Of a DNA stretch of 64,000 nucleotides, positions 37,136-45,916 are shown piece by piece. Each line of letters starts with the position of its first letter. The first letter of the stretch is position 1. This DNA is from Trichothermofontia sichuanensis B231. Its GTDB lineage: Bacteria; Cyanobacteriota; Cyanobacteriia; B231. The translations under genes and the position numbers were made by a program. Under the pieces are notes generated by a model, which was given only the letters and a program-made list of their open reading frames with translations, was not told the origin of the DNA and did not search any database. The stretch is from the NCBI RefSeq assembly GCF_026240635.1, contig NZ_CP110848.1, forward strand, positions 188,501 to 252,500, written 5' to 3'.

Positions 37136-37254
37136 TTACGTGCTTAAGTAGCCTCAATGCCTTAATAACGACAGATCAATAGCAGATCTACGGGGACAAA
37201 CAAAACGCTGATCCCACAAGTCAGGGCTGCTGCCATTGTATAGTGATCTCAATC

Positions 37255-39405
37255 ATGTCTAAAACGAAAAAAGCCGCGATCGCGAATAAACTTACCCAGG
37301 CTGAATATTTATTGAATCGGGAATTGAGTTGGCTGGAGTTCAATTGCCGAGTGTTACATGAAGCAAAGGATGAACGCAACCCGCTCCTGGAACGCCTAAA
37401 ATTTACGGCGATTTTTAGTGCGAACCTCGACGAATTTTTTATGGTTCGTGTTTCTGGCCTCATGGAACAAGTGGATGCAGATGTACGCAAGCTAACCCCA
37501 GATGGCCGATCGCCGCAACAGCAGTTAGATGAGATCCACGATCGGCTCAGCCAAACTGTAACTGAACAACATCGCTATTTTGAGCAAGAGTTACGGCAGA
37601 AATTGACTGAGTTTGGGGTGTATCTGCTCAACTATATTGATCTCAATCAGGAGCAGCGGGGCTATCTACGTCACTTTTTTGAAGAGCGAGTATTCCCGGT
37701 CCTGACGCCGCTGGCGGTTGATCCAGCCCACCCTTTTCCTCGCTTGTCGAATTTAAGTTTGAATTTGCTGGTGGTTGTGCAAGATCCGGAAACCCAGAAG
37801 GAGCGGATCGCACGGGTTAAAGTGCCCAATACGTTACCTCGGTTTATTAGCTTTCCTCCAGCCTTACAACAGCATGGGGCGGATTGTGTTTGGGTTGGTG
37901 TTCCCTTGGAGCAGGTGATTGCCCATAACCTGGAATTTCTATTTCCAGGAATGAACATTCAGGAGTATTATGTCTTCCGCATTACCCGCGATGCTGATTT
38001 CCCGGTTCAGGAGGATGAAGCGGATGATTTATTGTTGGCGATAGAACAGGAAATTAGCAAGCGACGCTTAGCCGGGTTTGTGGTGCGTTTAGAGGTACAG
38101 GCTGCGATGCCAGAGCACCTCAGAGCTGGATTAATGCATGAATTAAAGGTGGGAGAGCAAAGTGTTTATCCTGTGGAAGGATTGCTCAATCTCAAGGACC
38201 TAATGTACTTTCTCTCCTTGCCCCTGCCAGAGTTGAAAGATCCCCCGTGGACACCCGTTGTTCCCCCTCGACTGAAACGGTTTACGGAGTTAGAAAGTAG
38301 TCACGACTCCCTTAGCCCAGAGGATACAGAGGAATTTTTTGCTCTGATTCGCGAGGGCGATATTCTCGTTCACCATCCTTACGAATCTTTTGCGGCATCG
38401 GTGCAGCAATTCCTGGTTTGCGCAGCCTATGATCCCCACGTTTTGGCAATTAAAATGACCCTCTATCGCACATCAGGGGATTCGCCGATCGTGCAGGCCC
38501 TGATTGCTGCTGCTGAAAATGGCAAACAGGTGGCTGCCCTGGTTGAGTTAAAGGCCCGCTTTGATGAGGAAAATAACATTAACTGGGCACGGCAGTTAGA
38601 GAATACCGGCGTGCATGTGGTATACGGTGTGGTTGGTCTGAAAACCCACACTAAGACTATGCTCGTTGTACGGCAGGAAAGCGATCAGATCCGTCGCTAT
38701 GTTCATATTGGTACGGGAAATTACAACCCGAAAACGGCAAAGCTCTACACGGATTTAGGCTTACTCAGTTGTCGCGAGGAATTAGGGGCCGACCTAACGG
38801 ATTTATTCAACTACCTCACCGGCTATTCCCGGCAGCAAAGCTATCGTCAATTACTGGTTGCCCCGGTGAATATGCGCGCTCGCATGTTGGCCTTCATTCA
38901 GCGGGAGATTGATCACGCCCAGCAGGGGCGAACGGGCCGTATCATTGCCAAGATGAACTCCCTAGTGGACCCGATCATGATTGCTAAACTCTATGAAGCC
39001 TCCCAAATGGGTGTCGAAATTGATCTCATTATTCGGGGGATTTGTTGTCTACGTCCCGGCTTGCCAGAGGTAAGCGATCGCATTCGGGTGGTGAGCATTG
39101 TTGGGCGTTATCTAGAACACTCACGAATTTTCTATTTTGAGAACAATGGCGATCGCGAAGTCTATATTGGGAGTGCCGACTGGATGCCCCGTAACCTCGA
39201 TCGCCGGGTAGAGGCGATTACGCCGATCGCCGATCCGGCTCTTGCTACCCAACTGATTGATCTACTGCATCTCATGCTGGCCGACAATCGCCTTGCCTGG
39301 GATTTGCAACCCGATGGTACCTACATCCAACGCCGTCCCCAACCTGGCGAACCCGAACGTAACTCCCAAACCCAACTGATGGAGCAAGCACGCCAAAACC
39401 TGTAG
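37255..39405 (+). CDS. ppk1: Polyphosphate kinase 1
   Basis: The start is the ATG at 37255 (MSKTKKAAIANKLTQAEYLLNRELSWLEFN); a GTG four codons upstream is possible. The 716-residue enzyme makes polyphosphate from ATP. N-terminal, head and two catalytic C-terminal domains are all present. The phosphorylated His is in VVYGVVGLKTHTKTMLVVR and the ATP site includes RYVHIGTGNYNPKTAKLYTD. The second conserved His is near RYLEHSRIFYFENNGDREVYIGSADWMPRNLDRRVE. A Pho-box-like motif lies upstream. Polyphosphate is a phosphate and energy store in cyanobacteria. Confidence 0.96.
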   Translation: MSKTKKAAIANKLTQAEYLLNRELSWLEFNCRVLHEAKDERNPLLERLKFTAIFSANLDEFFMVRVSGLMEQVDADVRKLTPDGRSPQQQLDEIHDRLSQTVTEQHRYFEQELRQKLTEFGVYLLNYIDLNQEQRGYLRHFFEERVFPVLTPLAVDPAHPFPRLSNLSLNLLVVVQDPETQKERIARVKVPNTLPRFISFPPALQQHGADCVWVGVPLEQVIAHNLEFLFPGMNIQEYYVFRITRDADFPVQEDEADDLLLAIEQEISKRRLAGFVVRLEVQAAMPEHLRAGLMHELKVGEQSVYPVEGLLNLKDLMYFLSLPLPELKDPPWTPVVPPRLKRFTELESSHDSLSPEDTEEFFALIREGDILVHHPYESFAASVQQFLVCAAYDPHVLAIKMTLYRTSGDSPIVQALIAAAENGKQVAALVELKARFDEENNINWARQLENTGVHVVYGVVGLKTHTKTMLVVRQESDQIRRYVHIGTGNYNPKTAKLYTDLGLLSCREELGADLTDLFNYLTGYSRQQSYRQLLVAPVNMRARMLAFIQREIDHAQQGRTGRIIAKMNSLVDPIMIAKLYEASQMGVEIDLIIRGICCLRPGLPEVSDRIRVVSIVGRYLEHSRIFYFENNGDREVYIGSADWMPRNLDRRVEAITPIADPALATQLIDLLHLMLADNRLAWDLQPDGTYIQRRPQPGEPERNSQTQLMEQARQNL

Positions 39406-39542
39406 GGGCGGTTTTTAGCACCCTCCTCGCTGCCAACCAGTATCTTCTGTAACCCTGCTCCATTCCTGCTCCATCGGAGATCCTCCCCCCCTCGGCCTTT
39501 GCCCTTATCCGTTCCCACCGCGTCTGCGCAGGAGCATCGTCC

Positions 39543-41036
39543 ATGCAGATTGAACTTGTTGACATTACTAAACGCTTTGGCCCCGTCCTTGCCAACGATC
39601 GCGTTTCCCTCACCGTCGCTGCCGGGAGTATCTGCGGTTTGCTCGGGGAAAATGGTGCGGGCAAAAGTACGCTGGTTAAAGTCCTCAGTGGCTTCGTTCG
39701 CCGCGATGGGGGTGAAATTCGATTAAACGGGCGAACCGTGGACATTCGCTCCCCGGCTGATGCGATCGCCCAAGGCATTGGCATGTTGCACCAGGATCCC
39801 CTGGACTTTCCCCCCCTATCCGTCCTGGAAAACTTTTGCCTGGGACAACCAGGACCTTGGATCGTATCCCGCCGTGCCGCACGTACCCAGTTACGAACCC
39901 TTGCCGACTCCCTGGGGTTTACCCTCGACCCCGATCGCTCCGTTGCCAGCTTAACCGTCGGAGAACGACAGCAACTCGAACTCCTGCGCCTCCTAGCCCT
40001 AGGCGTCCAAACCCTGATCCTGGACGAACCCACCACCGGTATCTCCGCCAGCCAAAAGCAGGCATTATTTGCCGCCATCCAAGCACTAGCCAAAACAGGG
40101 CGATCGCTGATCCTGGTCTCCCACAAGCTAGAGGATGTCCAGCAACTTTGCCACACGATCACGGTCATGCGCCAGGGGCGGGTCGTTGGCTCCCGGACCC
40201 TGCCCTGCGCCACGGCGGAACTGGTGACCCTGATGTTTGGACACGAACTAGCCCCCCCCAGTCCCAAGTCGATGCCTGAGCGAACATCTAGCCAACCAAT
40301 GCTGGCGTTAAAGAACCTGATCTGGCAGGCCCCTCCCTTATCGCTGCGAATTGACGACTTACAGGTGCAACCGGGGGAAGTGATCGGGTTGGCAGGGCTA
40401 GAGGGCAGTGGTCAGCGATCGCTCTTACTCCTATGTGCTGGACTATTGGCGGCCCAGGCAGGAACCCTGTGGGTAAATGGGGTTGACCTCACCCATCGTC
40501 CTTACGGGGTCTATCAGCACGCGGGTGTTGGCTTCCTCCCCGCCGACCGCCTGAAGGAAGGCTTAATTGCGGGCCTCACCATCCAACAACATGTAGCGGT
40601 GCGGGCAGCCACTCGACAATGGTTTGTGAATTGGCGACAGGCGTTCATAGCGGCCCAAGACGCGATCACCCGGTTCAATATTCGCGGACGCCCCAATACC
40701 CGGGTGGAAACCCTCTCCGGCGGCAACCAACAGCGTACCCAATTGGCCCTGTTACCCACGCCCTTAAACCTATTGCTGATGGAACACCCAACCCGTGGTC
40801 TCGATATAGAGTCCTCCCTCTGGGTGTGGCAGCAATTGTTGGCCCGCTGTCAGACCGGAACAGCCATTGTATTCACGTCATCGGATCTAGATGAAATTGT
40901 CCAGTACAGCGATCGCATCCTCGTCTTCAGTGGCGGGCAAGTGTCGGCTCCCCTGAACACCGCTGAAGTCACGATCGCCACCCTGGGTCGCCTGATTGGC
41001 GGGCAGTTCACCCTTCCTTCAGAAGTCGCGTTCTAG
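39543..41036 (+). CDS. Two-domain ABC ATPase, sugar/nucleoside (RbsA/BmpA) type, orphan
   Basis: The 497-residue protein has two fused ATPase domains. The first is complete: Walker A GLLGENGAGKSTLV, Q-loop HQDPLDFP, signature SLTVGERQQLELLRLL (weak), Walker B TLILDEPTTGIS and LVSHKLED. The second has GLAGLEGSGQRSLLLL (no canonical Lys-Ser/Thr), a signature LSGGNQQRTQLALL and a Walker B region LLLMEHPTRGLDIES in which His replaces the usual Glu after MEH. Such degenerate second halves are normal in the RbsA and nucleoside-type transporters. No permease or substrate-binding gene is adjacent, so it is an orphan whose partners must be elsewhere. Confidence 0.9.
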   Translation: MQIELVDITKRFGPVLANDRVSLTVAAGSICGLLGENGAGKSTLVKVLSGFVRRDGGEIRLNGRTVDIRSPADAIAQGIGMLHQDPLDFPPLSVLENFCLGQPGPWIVSRRAARTQLRTLADSLGFTLDPDRSVASLTVGERQQLELLRLLALGVQTLILDEPTTGISASQKQALFAAIQALAKTGRSLILVSHKLEDVQQLCHTITVMRQGRVVGSRTLPCATAELVTLMFGHELAPPSPKSMPERTSSQPMLALKNLIWQAPPLSLRIDDLQVQPGEVIGLAGLEGSGQRSLLLLCAGLLAAQAGTLWVNGVDLTHRPYGVYQHAGVGFLPADRLKEGLIAGLTIQQHVAVRAATRQWFVNWRQAFIAAQDAITRFNIRGRPNTRVETLSGGNQQRTQLALLPTPLNLLLMEHPTRGLDIESSLWVWQQLLARCQTGTAIVFTSSDLDEIVQYSDRILVFSGGQVSAPLNTAEVTIATLGRLIGGQFTLPSEVAF

Positions 41037-41051
41037 GTATAAGCGTTCTAG

Positions 41052-41276
41052 ATACAGCCTTTACCTCAATCATAAAGTACAGATTTATCTAGGTAGGATG
41101 GGGGTAGCCCCCTGGGGTGACCCTCACCCTAAATGCCTCTCCCAGAGCGCGAGAGGGACTTAAAAATCCGGCCCCCTTCGCCCTTTTTGGGAGAAGGGGT
41201 TGGGGGATAAGGGCTGTCGATCGGATCAAGATCCAAACCTTAATGGTGTACTGAGTAAATTAGGTAAAGGCTGTAT
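41052..41276 (+). mobile_element. Family A element, intact copy (A3)
   Basis: Perfect 15-bp terminal inverted repeats: ATACAGCCTTTACCT at 41052-41066 and its reverse complement AGGTAAAGGCTGTAT at 41262-41276. Total length is 225 bp. The TA within each end fits TA target duplication, as for Tc1/IS630-type transposition. The inside carries hairpins (CCTCTCCCAGAGCGCGAGAGG, CCCTTCGCCCTTTTTGGGAGAAGGGG). No ORF. This is the reference copy for the family. Confidence 0.9.
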
Positions 41277-41309
41277 AAAGTCAGAAGGGTCAACCTTAAG
41301 GGGTTAGCC

Positions 41310-42920
41310 TTAACTTAATTGCACCACTTTTTGGTTGGCCAGCAAAACCTGATGGGTCAATAAATCCTCGACCGTTATCCGGAGAAAGCGCTTGTCATCA
41401 ACCCAGAATTGGACCTTGATGCGATCGCTGCCGGGAAAACCAGGAGGATCGAGGCGTGCGATTGTACGGGCGCCCTCGCGATCGTTGAGCGGTTGTACGG
41501 AACGGCTTTGCCCCGTACTTTTGGTCACCAGGCGATCGCCCTCAAAATACACCTCGGTACTCCCCCGATCGGACCCCAATTCTCCAATAATTAACTCCAA
41601 ACTCGGCTGCTGTTCGACCGAGGCTCCCAGCACTAACTCCACCGGGTCGGGCATGGGGTAGGCTTGACCAACGGGGATCAAGGGATGCCAGTCGTGGCAA
41701 TTTTTGCGCCGATTCCAGTAACGGATACCATAGCTATGGTAGAGGAAATCCTTAACCTCAATCCCCTGGTTGAGTTGTAAGGCCCCAGTTGCGATCGCCG
41801 TTAAGGGTTTGTGGGCTTGCAGCTTATCTGCGGTGAAATAGGTCTGTGCCCAGGTTTGGACCGCTGGCATTTGGGCGGTCCCCCCAACCAATAGCACCGC
41901 ATCAATATCTGTTGCTTCGATGCCCTGGCGGCGGGCCTGTTGCAATACCTGGGTCATCGCGTCATCCAGCCGTTGGAAGAATTGGTTAGCCTGCAAGATC
42001 GCCTCTAGTTGAGAGCGATCGAGACTCAACTCATAGCTATCCAGTGTGGCCTCATCAAAAAATACTTCCGTTGCCTGGGTTTGGTGAGACAACCGAATTT
42101 TTAAGCGCTCTGCCAAGCGGGTTACCAGGGGTGAAGCACTCACCCCCAGCGTCTCGACAAAATGATCCACCAGCCAGTGGTCAATATCCACCCCCCCCAG
42201 CGTTAACCCCGCCTTCGCCAGTACTCGCGCCAGCCGAGGCCGTTGGCCGGACGCTTGCGCTAGGTTACGATCGCCCCACTTGAGAATAAACCCCAAGGGT
42301 TTGCGTTCCAGTTGCCCCCCCAGTTGCCCCCCTAGGTCCAGGCGCACCAGCGACAGGTCACAGGTTCCCCCGCCCAAGTCCAAGACCAGTAGCAATTGGC
42401 GATCGGTAATGCCATAGCCCAGGGCCGCCGCCGTCGGTTCATCCAGTAATTGGACTTGGGGAATACTCAAGGTTTGGCACACCTGGCCCAGCCAGTGACG
42501 ATAGGCTTCAAAACTATCCACTGGTACCGTCAAGACCAGGGCATCCACTTCTGTCGGGGTCATCTGGCGCAGGGTTGTCACCACCCGTTCCAGGAACCAT
42601 TGCCCCACCTGTTCAAACGAAATCACCCGATCGTCTAATTCCGGCAAAAACCCCTGTACGGGTGTCCCTATCCCCCGCTTAAAGTTCCGGAAAAAGCGCG
42701 GGTCATTATTGAGGTCTAACCCCCGATCACGCACCGGCTGGCCGACGATCGTCTTTCCCTGGGCCGCATCCTCCACATACAGCAGGCTGGGGATTACGGG
42801 CGGATTTTCCCCTTGGCGTAGACTCAGTTCATCGAGATCGAGCACTTCTGGTTGTTGGGTGACCGGGTTCCAGCGGGCTAGGACAGTGTTACTTGTACCG
42901 AAGTCGATCGCGTAGGTCAT
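41310..42920 (-). CDS. Hsp70-family (DnaK-like) protein
   Basis: The 536-residue protein has an actin/Hsp70 ATPase. Phosphate 1 is YAIDFGTSNTVLARWN. Phosphate 2 is LVLDLGGGTCDLSLVRLD, with LDEPTAAALGYG before it. The adenosine motif is AVLLVGGTAQMPAVQTW. The substrate-binding part is short and lacks the DnaK lid. It is the Slr0086-like type of Hsp70 homologue, distinct from the DnaK chaperones. Client unknown, cytosolic. The divergent histidine kinase begins about 420 bp away. Confidence 0.88.
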   Translation of the reverse strand: MTYAIDFGTSNTVLARWNPVTQQPEVLDLDELSLRQGENPPVIPSLLYVEDAAQGKTIVGQPVRDRGLDLNNDPRFFRNFKRGIGTPVQGFLPELDDRVISFEQVGQWFLERVVTTLRQMTPTEVDALVLTVPVDSFEAYRHWLGQVCQTLSIPQVQLLDEPTAAALGYGITDRQLLLVLDLGGGTCDLSLVRLDLGGQLGGQLERKPLGFILKWGDRNLAQASGQRPRLARVLAKAGLTLGGVDIDHWLVDHFVETLGVSASPLVTRLAERLKIRLSHQTQATEVFFDEATLDSYELSLDRSQLEAILQANQFFQRLDDAMTQVLQQARRQGIEATDIDAVLLVGGTAQMPAVQTWAQTYFTADKLQAHKPLTAIATGALQLNQGIEVKDFLYHSYGIRYWNRRKNCHDWHPLIPVGQAYPMPDPVELVLGASVEQQPSLELIIGELGSDRGSTEVYFEGDRLVTKSTGQSRSVQPLNDREGARTIARLDPPGFPGSDRIKVQFWVDDKRFLRITVEDLLTHQVLLANQKVVQLS

Positions 42921-43330
42921 GGTGCAAACAAGGCGTATGCCAATTATGCCAATAAGAAGGATGCCAATTAAGGAGTATGCCTAATGACGCGTGTGCCAAT
43001 AAACAGTGGGTTGCCAGTCGGTTTCGTCGCTGGAGCGATGAGCCATGCGCACGGACTGTTCAAAACCCAGTATAAGTACCCCTGCCAATGGAGGGCCAGA
43101 TCGGTCGCCTTTCTCCGAACTTGAGAGAAGGGGTTAGGGGATGAGGCTCTTTAGTTTAACGACACCCCCTCTTGGGAAAGTCAGTGAGTCCCCTACCGGG
43201 GGAATCCCAGCGCCTGCTAGTATCCGGGTAATGATAGGGGAACGGCGATCGCCCCAAACAAGTACGGCTTTACGACTGTTACTGATGCCGCCTAGCCCGA
43301 TACACTCAAAAACAGATAGGCAGACTGTGT
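42921..43330. other. Intergenic between Hsp70-like gene and histidine kinase
   Basis: About 410 bp. Around 43080-43140 there is a short stretch related to family A (CTTTCTCC...GAGAAGGGGTTAGGGGATGAGG), a partial element. The ATG at 43141 sits in that relic, which argues against it being the kinase start. The rest should hold two divergent promoters. Confidence 0.5.
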
Positions 43331-43338
43331 GGGAGAGG
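43331..43338 (+). promoter_or_regulatory. Ribosome-binding site deciding the GTG start
   Basis: GGGAGAGG with six bases to the GTG at 43345. It is the only strong site near the 5' end of the kinase gene and supports this start over the ATG at 43141 or 43285. Confidence 0.65.
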
Positions 43339-43344
43339 CAAACC

Positions 43345-45036
43345 GTGCCCCAATGGTTTCTACCAACCTTAAGTGATATCGTTGCCGGGGGCGAATGGGC
43401 AATGGCAGGCACCCTATGGCCACAAAGCATGCACCCGGCCATGGCCACCGCCGATGCTGCTCCCTTCCCTGGGATCGCACCGATCACCCAGCAAGTCCGG
43501 GAAGCTCACCAGCGCGCTGAACGGGAATGGCACGCTGCGATCGCCGCCCTCAACCAGTTACTCACCCTAACGGCTGCACCGGCTGGGGTGTGTCAGGGTC
43601 TCATCATCTTTGGCCCCTTACCCCTCCTGGCCGATCCCAGCCTGACCCAACACTATCAAACCTGGCTGTTGACCACAGAGACCTACCAGCACCCTTCCCA
43701 TCGAACTCTGCTCCCTGCTTCCGAGCACACGGGAAGTCACCCCACGAACAGCACCTGTGGCGCCCAGACGCTCGATCCTCACCTCCTGCCCTTACTAGCA
43801 GATGATCCGCAACTACAGGAGCCGTTTTGCCTTGCCCTGACCCCTCACTTTAGCCTGGTCATGGTCTTACGTCGCACCCGTCACCCCCTGCGCGAAACGG
43901 AACCGGGCCACAGTGGGGCCAACCTTCACCTACCCGCATTTCTGTTTTCCTTTGACCCTGCCGTCGTTGCGCAAGCTTGGCAGAGTCTCCACGATCGCCT
44001 TTGTGTCTCGGCCCCGGATCACCTGTCCCCAATGGTTGCGAGCATCCGGCAGTTTGCGCCCGTGGCCCCCGACTACCGCACGGTGACGCAATTTACCCAA
44101 CTGCTGCTGCATTATTTGCCCCAACCCCAACTCGGCCAGCCCTATGCGGTCCGATCCCAGCCCGCTGCCAAGTCCAACGTGCGGCGGCAGCGGGCTAAGT
44201 TCCACACGCCGATCGGAACCTCGCCTACTGCCCCCCCTACCCGTACCGAGAACCGCACTAATGCTGATGTCACCTTGCTCCAGGCCCTCGCCCATGAAGT
44301 GCGAACGCCCCTAGCCACGATCCGGACTTTTGTGCGATCGTTGCTGCGTCGCCGTGACCTGGCACCAGAAGTCCGCCAACGTCTGGAGACAATTGACCAC
44401 GAATGTACTGAGCAAATCGATCGCTTTGGATTAATTTTCCAGGCAGTTGAAATGGAAACACGGCCTGTGGAAGCAGTCCCCATGTGTCTGACCCCTACTT
44501 CCCTGGGAGAAGTCTTTCAGGAATGTATCCCGCGCTGGCAGAAACAGGCCAACCGCCGCAATCTCAAACTCCAGGTTGACTTGCCAGAAGCCATGCCTAC
44601 TGTGGTCAGCAATCCGGCCCTCCTGGATCAGGCCCTCACCAGTTTGGTCGATCGCTTTACCCGCAGCTTGCCCGCTGGCAGTTATATCCAGGTGCAGGTG
44701 ACGTTGGCGGGTGCCCAACTCAAGTTGCAATTACAATCCTCTAGAAGTCAGGGCCAGTGCTCAGGCCCAGTAGCACGAGAGACCGAGGGCAGTTCCGCAC
44801 GATCGATCGGTCAAATTCTCATGTTCCAACCAGACACCGGTAGCCTGAGCCTGAATCTCAGTGTAGCCAAAAACCTCTTCCAGGCTTTGGGTGGACGCCT
44901 GATTGTGCGCCAACGGCCTGAGCAGGGCGAAATCTTAACCGTCTTTCTTCCCCTGGATGAGCATAAACCAGCCCCTGGCAACGAGGAGATTACATTGCCC
45001 CTCACTGCCAATGCTGGGCAAACGTGGATCGTCTAA
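43345..45036 (+). CDS. Histidine kinase with intact phospho-His domain but degenerate ATPase
   Basis: I start it at the GTG at 43345 (PQWFLPTLSDIVAGGEWAM), which has GGGAGAGG six bases upstream; the frame is open to 43141 but begins in repeat DNA. The 563-residue protein has an N-terminal sensor region (about 1-325, with no recognised PAS or GAF). A HisKA domain carries the phospho-acceptor His in LLQALAHEVRTPLATIRTF. The C-terminal ATPase lacks the Asn residues of the N box (here LTSLVDRFTRSLP) and the DxGxG and GTGLG loops (here DTGSLSLNLSVAKN). It keeps LGGRLIVRQRPEQGEILTVFLPL. It therefore may not autophosphorylate. Cytosolic; no response regulator next to it. Confidence 0.8.
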   Translation: MPQWFLPTLSDIVAGGEWAMAGTLWPQSMHPAMATADAAPFPGIAPITQQVREAHQRAEREWHAAIAALNQLLTLTAAPAGVCQGLIIFGPLPLLADPSLTQHYQTWLLTTETYQHPSHRTLLPASEHTGSHPTNSTCGAQTLDPHLLPLLADDPQLQEPFCLALTPHFSLVMVLRRTRHPLRETEPGHSGANLHLPAFLFSFDPAVVAQAWQSLHDRLCVSAPDHLSPMVASIRQFAPVAPDYRTVTQFTQLLLHYLPQPQLGQPYAVRSQPAAKSNVRRQRAKFHTPIGTSPTAPPTRTENRTNADVTLLQALAHEVRTPLATIRTFVRSLLRRRDLAPEVRQRLETIDHECTEQIDRFGLIFQAVEMETRPVEAVPMCLTPTSLGEVFQECIPRWQKQANRRNLKLQVDLPEAMPTVVSNPALLDQALTSLVDRFTRSLPAGSYIQVQVTLAGAQLKLQLQSSRSQGQCSGPVARETEGSSARSIGQILMFQPDTGSLSLNLSVAKNLFQALGGRLIVRQRPEQGEILTVFLPLDEHKPAPGNEEITLPLTANAGQTWIV

Positions 45037-45127
45037 TCGGGACAGGCGTGTCCCTTGGCACCAATGTCAATTTTTGTTACAATTAAGGCTACCAATCTTT
45101 AGTGGCTAATTTGTTTCGAGGTTTTCA

Positions 45128-45307
45128 ATGCCCTATACGACTGACGAAGGTGGACGTTTGAACAATTTTGCGATCGAACCCAAGGTATACCAAGCCCAGG
45201 AACCAACCCAAGCTGAAAAACGCAACTATCTAATTCTGGGCGCGATCGCAGTGGCCTTTGTAGGCTTCCTGGTGTACGTTGCCTTCGCCGTGTCCCAAGT
45301 GAGTTAG
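45128..45307 (+). CDS. psb34: Photosystem II assembly protein Psb34
   Basis: A 59-residue protein, MPYTTDEGGRLNNFAIEPKV..., with an N-terminal soluble stretch and one transmembrane helix (YLILGAIAVAFVGFLVYVAFAV). It matches the Psb34 family (Synechocystis Ssl1498), which binds the RC47 assembly intermediate of photosystem II at the CP47 side. In known members the conserved N-terminus is MPYTT-EGGRLNNFA-EP. The stop is TAG at 45305-45307. Small and easily missed; the downstream VOC gene is in the same direction. Confidence 0.9.
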   Translation: MPYTTDEGGRLNNFAIEPKVYQAQEPTQAEKRNYLILGAIAVAFVGFLVYVAFAVSQVS

Positions 45308-45429
45308 TGCAGCCTATACTAGGTACCCAACAGTAGGACACAATGGGTGACGCTACAGCGCCTCAGGTTGAGCTAAATCCTTCTATGTTTGCCAATCGCT
45401 ACTCCCGCCCCTTGCAGGGGCGCTTGTCC

Positions 45430-45435
45430 AGGAGG
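45430..45435 (+). promoter_or_regulatory. Strong ribosome-binding site before a TTG start
   Basis: AGGAGG five bases upstream of the TTG at 45441. It fixes the start of the VOC gene at a rare codon; there is no ATG that would give a complete VOC fold. Confidence 0.8.
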
Positions 45436-45440
45436 TTACC

Positions 45441-45869
45441 TTGGGTCAAGCGCTGTTTCATCTAGCTTTTCCGATCACAGATGTAGAACAGGCCAAGGCT
45501 TTTTACGTTGCAGGGCTGGGCTGCGAGTTAGGTCGTGTCAATGACAAGGCGATCATTTTGAACCTGTATGGTCATCAGTTGGTGGGTCATGTCACCCAAG
45601 AGCCTCTGCCGGTGCAACAGGGGATCTATCCGCGCCACTTTGGCCTAGTCTTTAGTGAAGAGGCTGATTGGGAAGCGCTCCTCGCGAGGGCACAAGCGAA
45701 CGGCCTCGACTTTTACCAACCCCCCAAATATCGCTTTCCCGGTACGGTGTTGGCGCACCGAACGTTTTTCCTTTGCGATCCCTTCGCTAATTTGTTGGAA
45801 TTTAAATATTACGCTCACCCGGAAGCTGTGTTTGGGGCACACGAGCAGACAGCGATCGGCGATCGCTAA
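45441..45869 (+). CDS. VOC superfamily (glyoxalase-like) protein
   Basis: The 142-residue protein starts at TTG with AGGAGG in front. Two beta-alpha-beta-beta-beta modules are visible: LFHLAFPITDVEQAKAFYVAGLGCELGRVNDK and FGLVFSEEADWEALLARAQANGLDFYQPP. Metal-ligand-like residues are His in LFHLAF, His in YPRHFGLVF and Glu in NLLEFKYY. The segment FLCDPFANLLEFKYYAHPE is typical of glyoxalase/bleomycin-resistance/dioxygenase proteins that are lactoylglutathione-lyase-like. Reaction unknown. Its 3' end runs into a tandem repeat. Confidence 0.88.
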   Translation: MGQALFHLAFPITDVEQAKAFYVAGLGCELGRVNDKAIILNLYGHQLVGHVTQEPLPVQQGIYPRHFGLVFSEEADWEALLARAQANGLDFYQPPKYRFPGTVLAHRTFFLCDPFANLLEFKYYAHPEAVFGAHEQTAIGDR

Positions 45870-45908
45870 TAGCAACATCGCTAATAGCAACATCGCCAAT
45901 AGCAACAC
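45864..45908. repeat. Tandem repeat, 3 x 15 bp (CGCTAATAGCAACAT)
   Basis: Three copies; the third has a CC for CT and ends CAC. The first unit contains the stop codon (TAA) of the VOC gene. The 15-bp period would preserve the frame, so copy-number change need not extend the protein. It separates the ends of two convergent genes. Confidence 0.85.
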
Positions 45909-45916
45909 TGGCTGAC

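Noticed and set aside
43141-43344. Upstream extension of the histidine kinase to an ATG at 43141
   Set aside because: The ATG lies in a repeat-related stretch and the extension is not protein-like; the GTG with GGGAGAGG is better.
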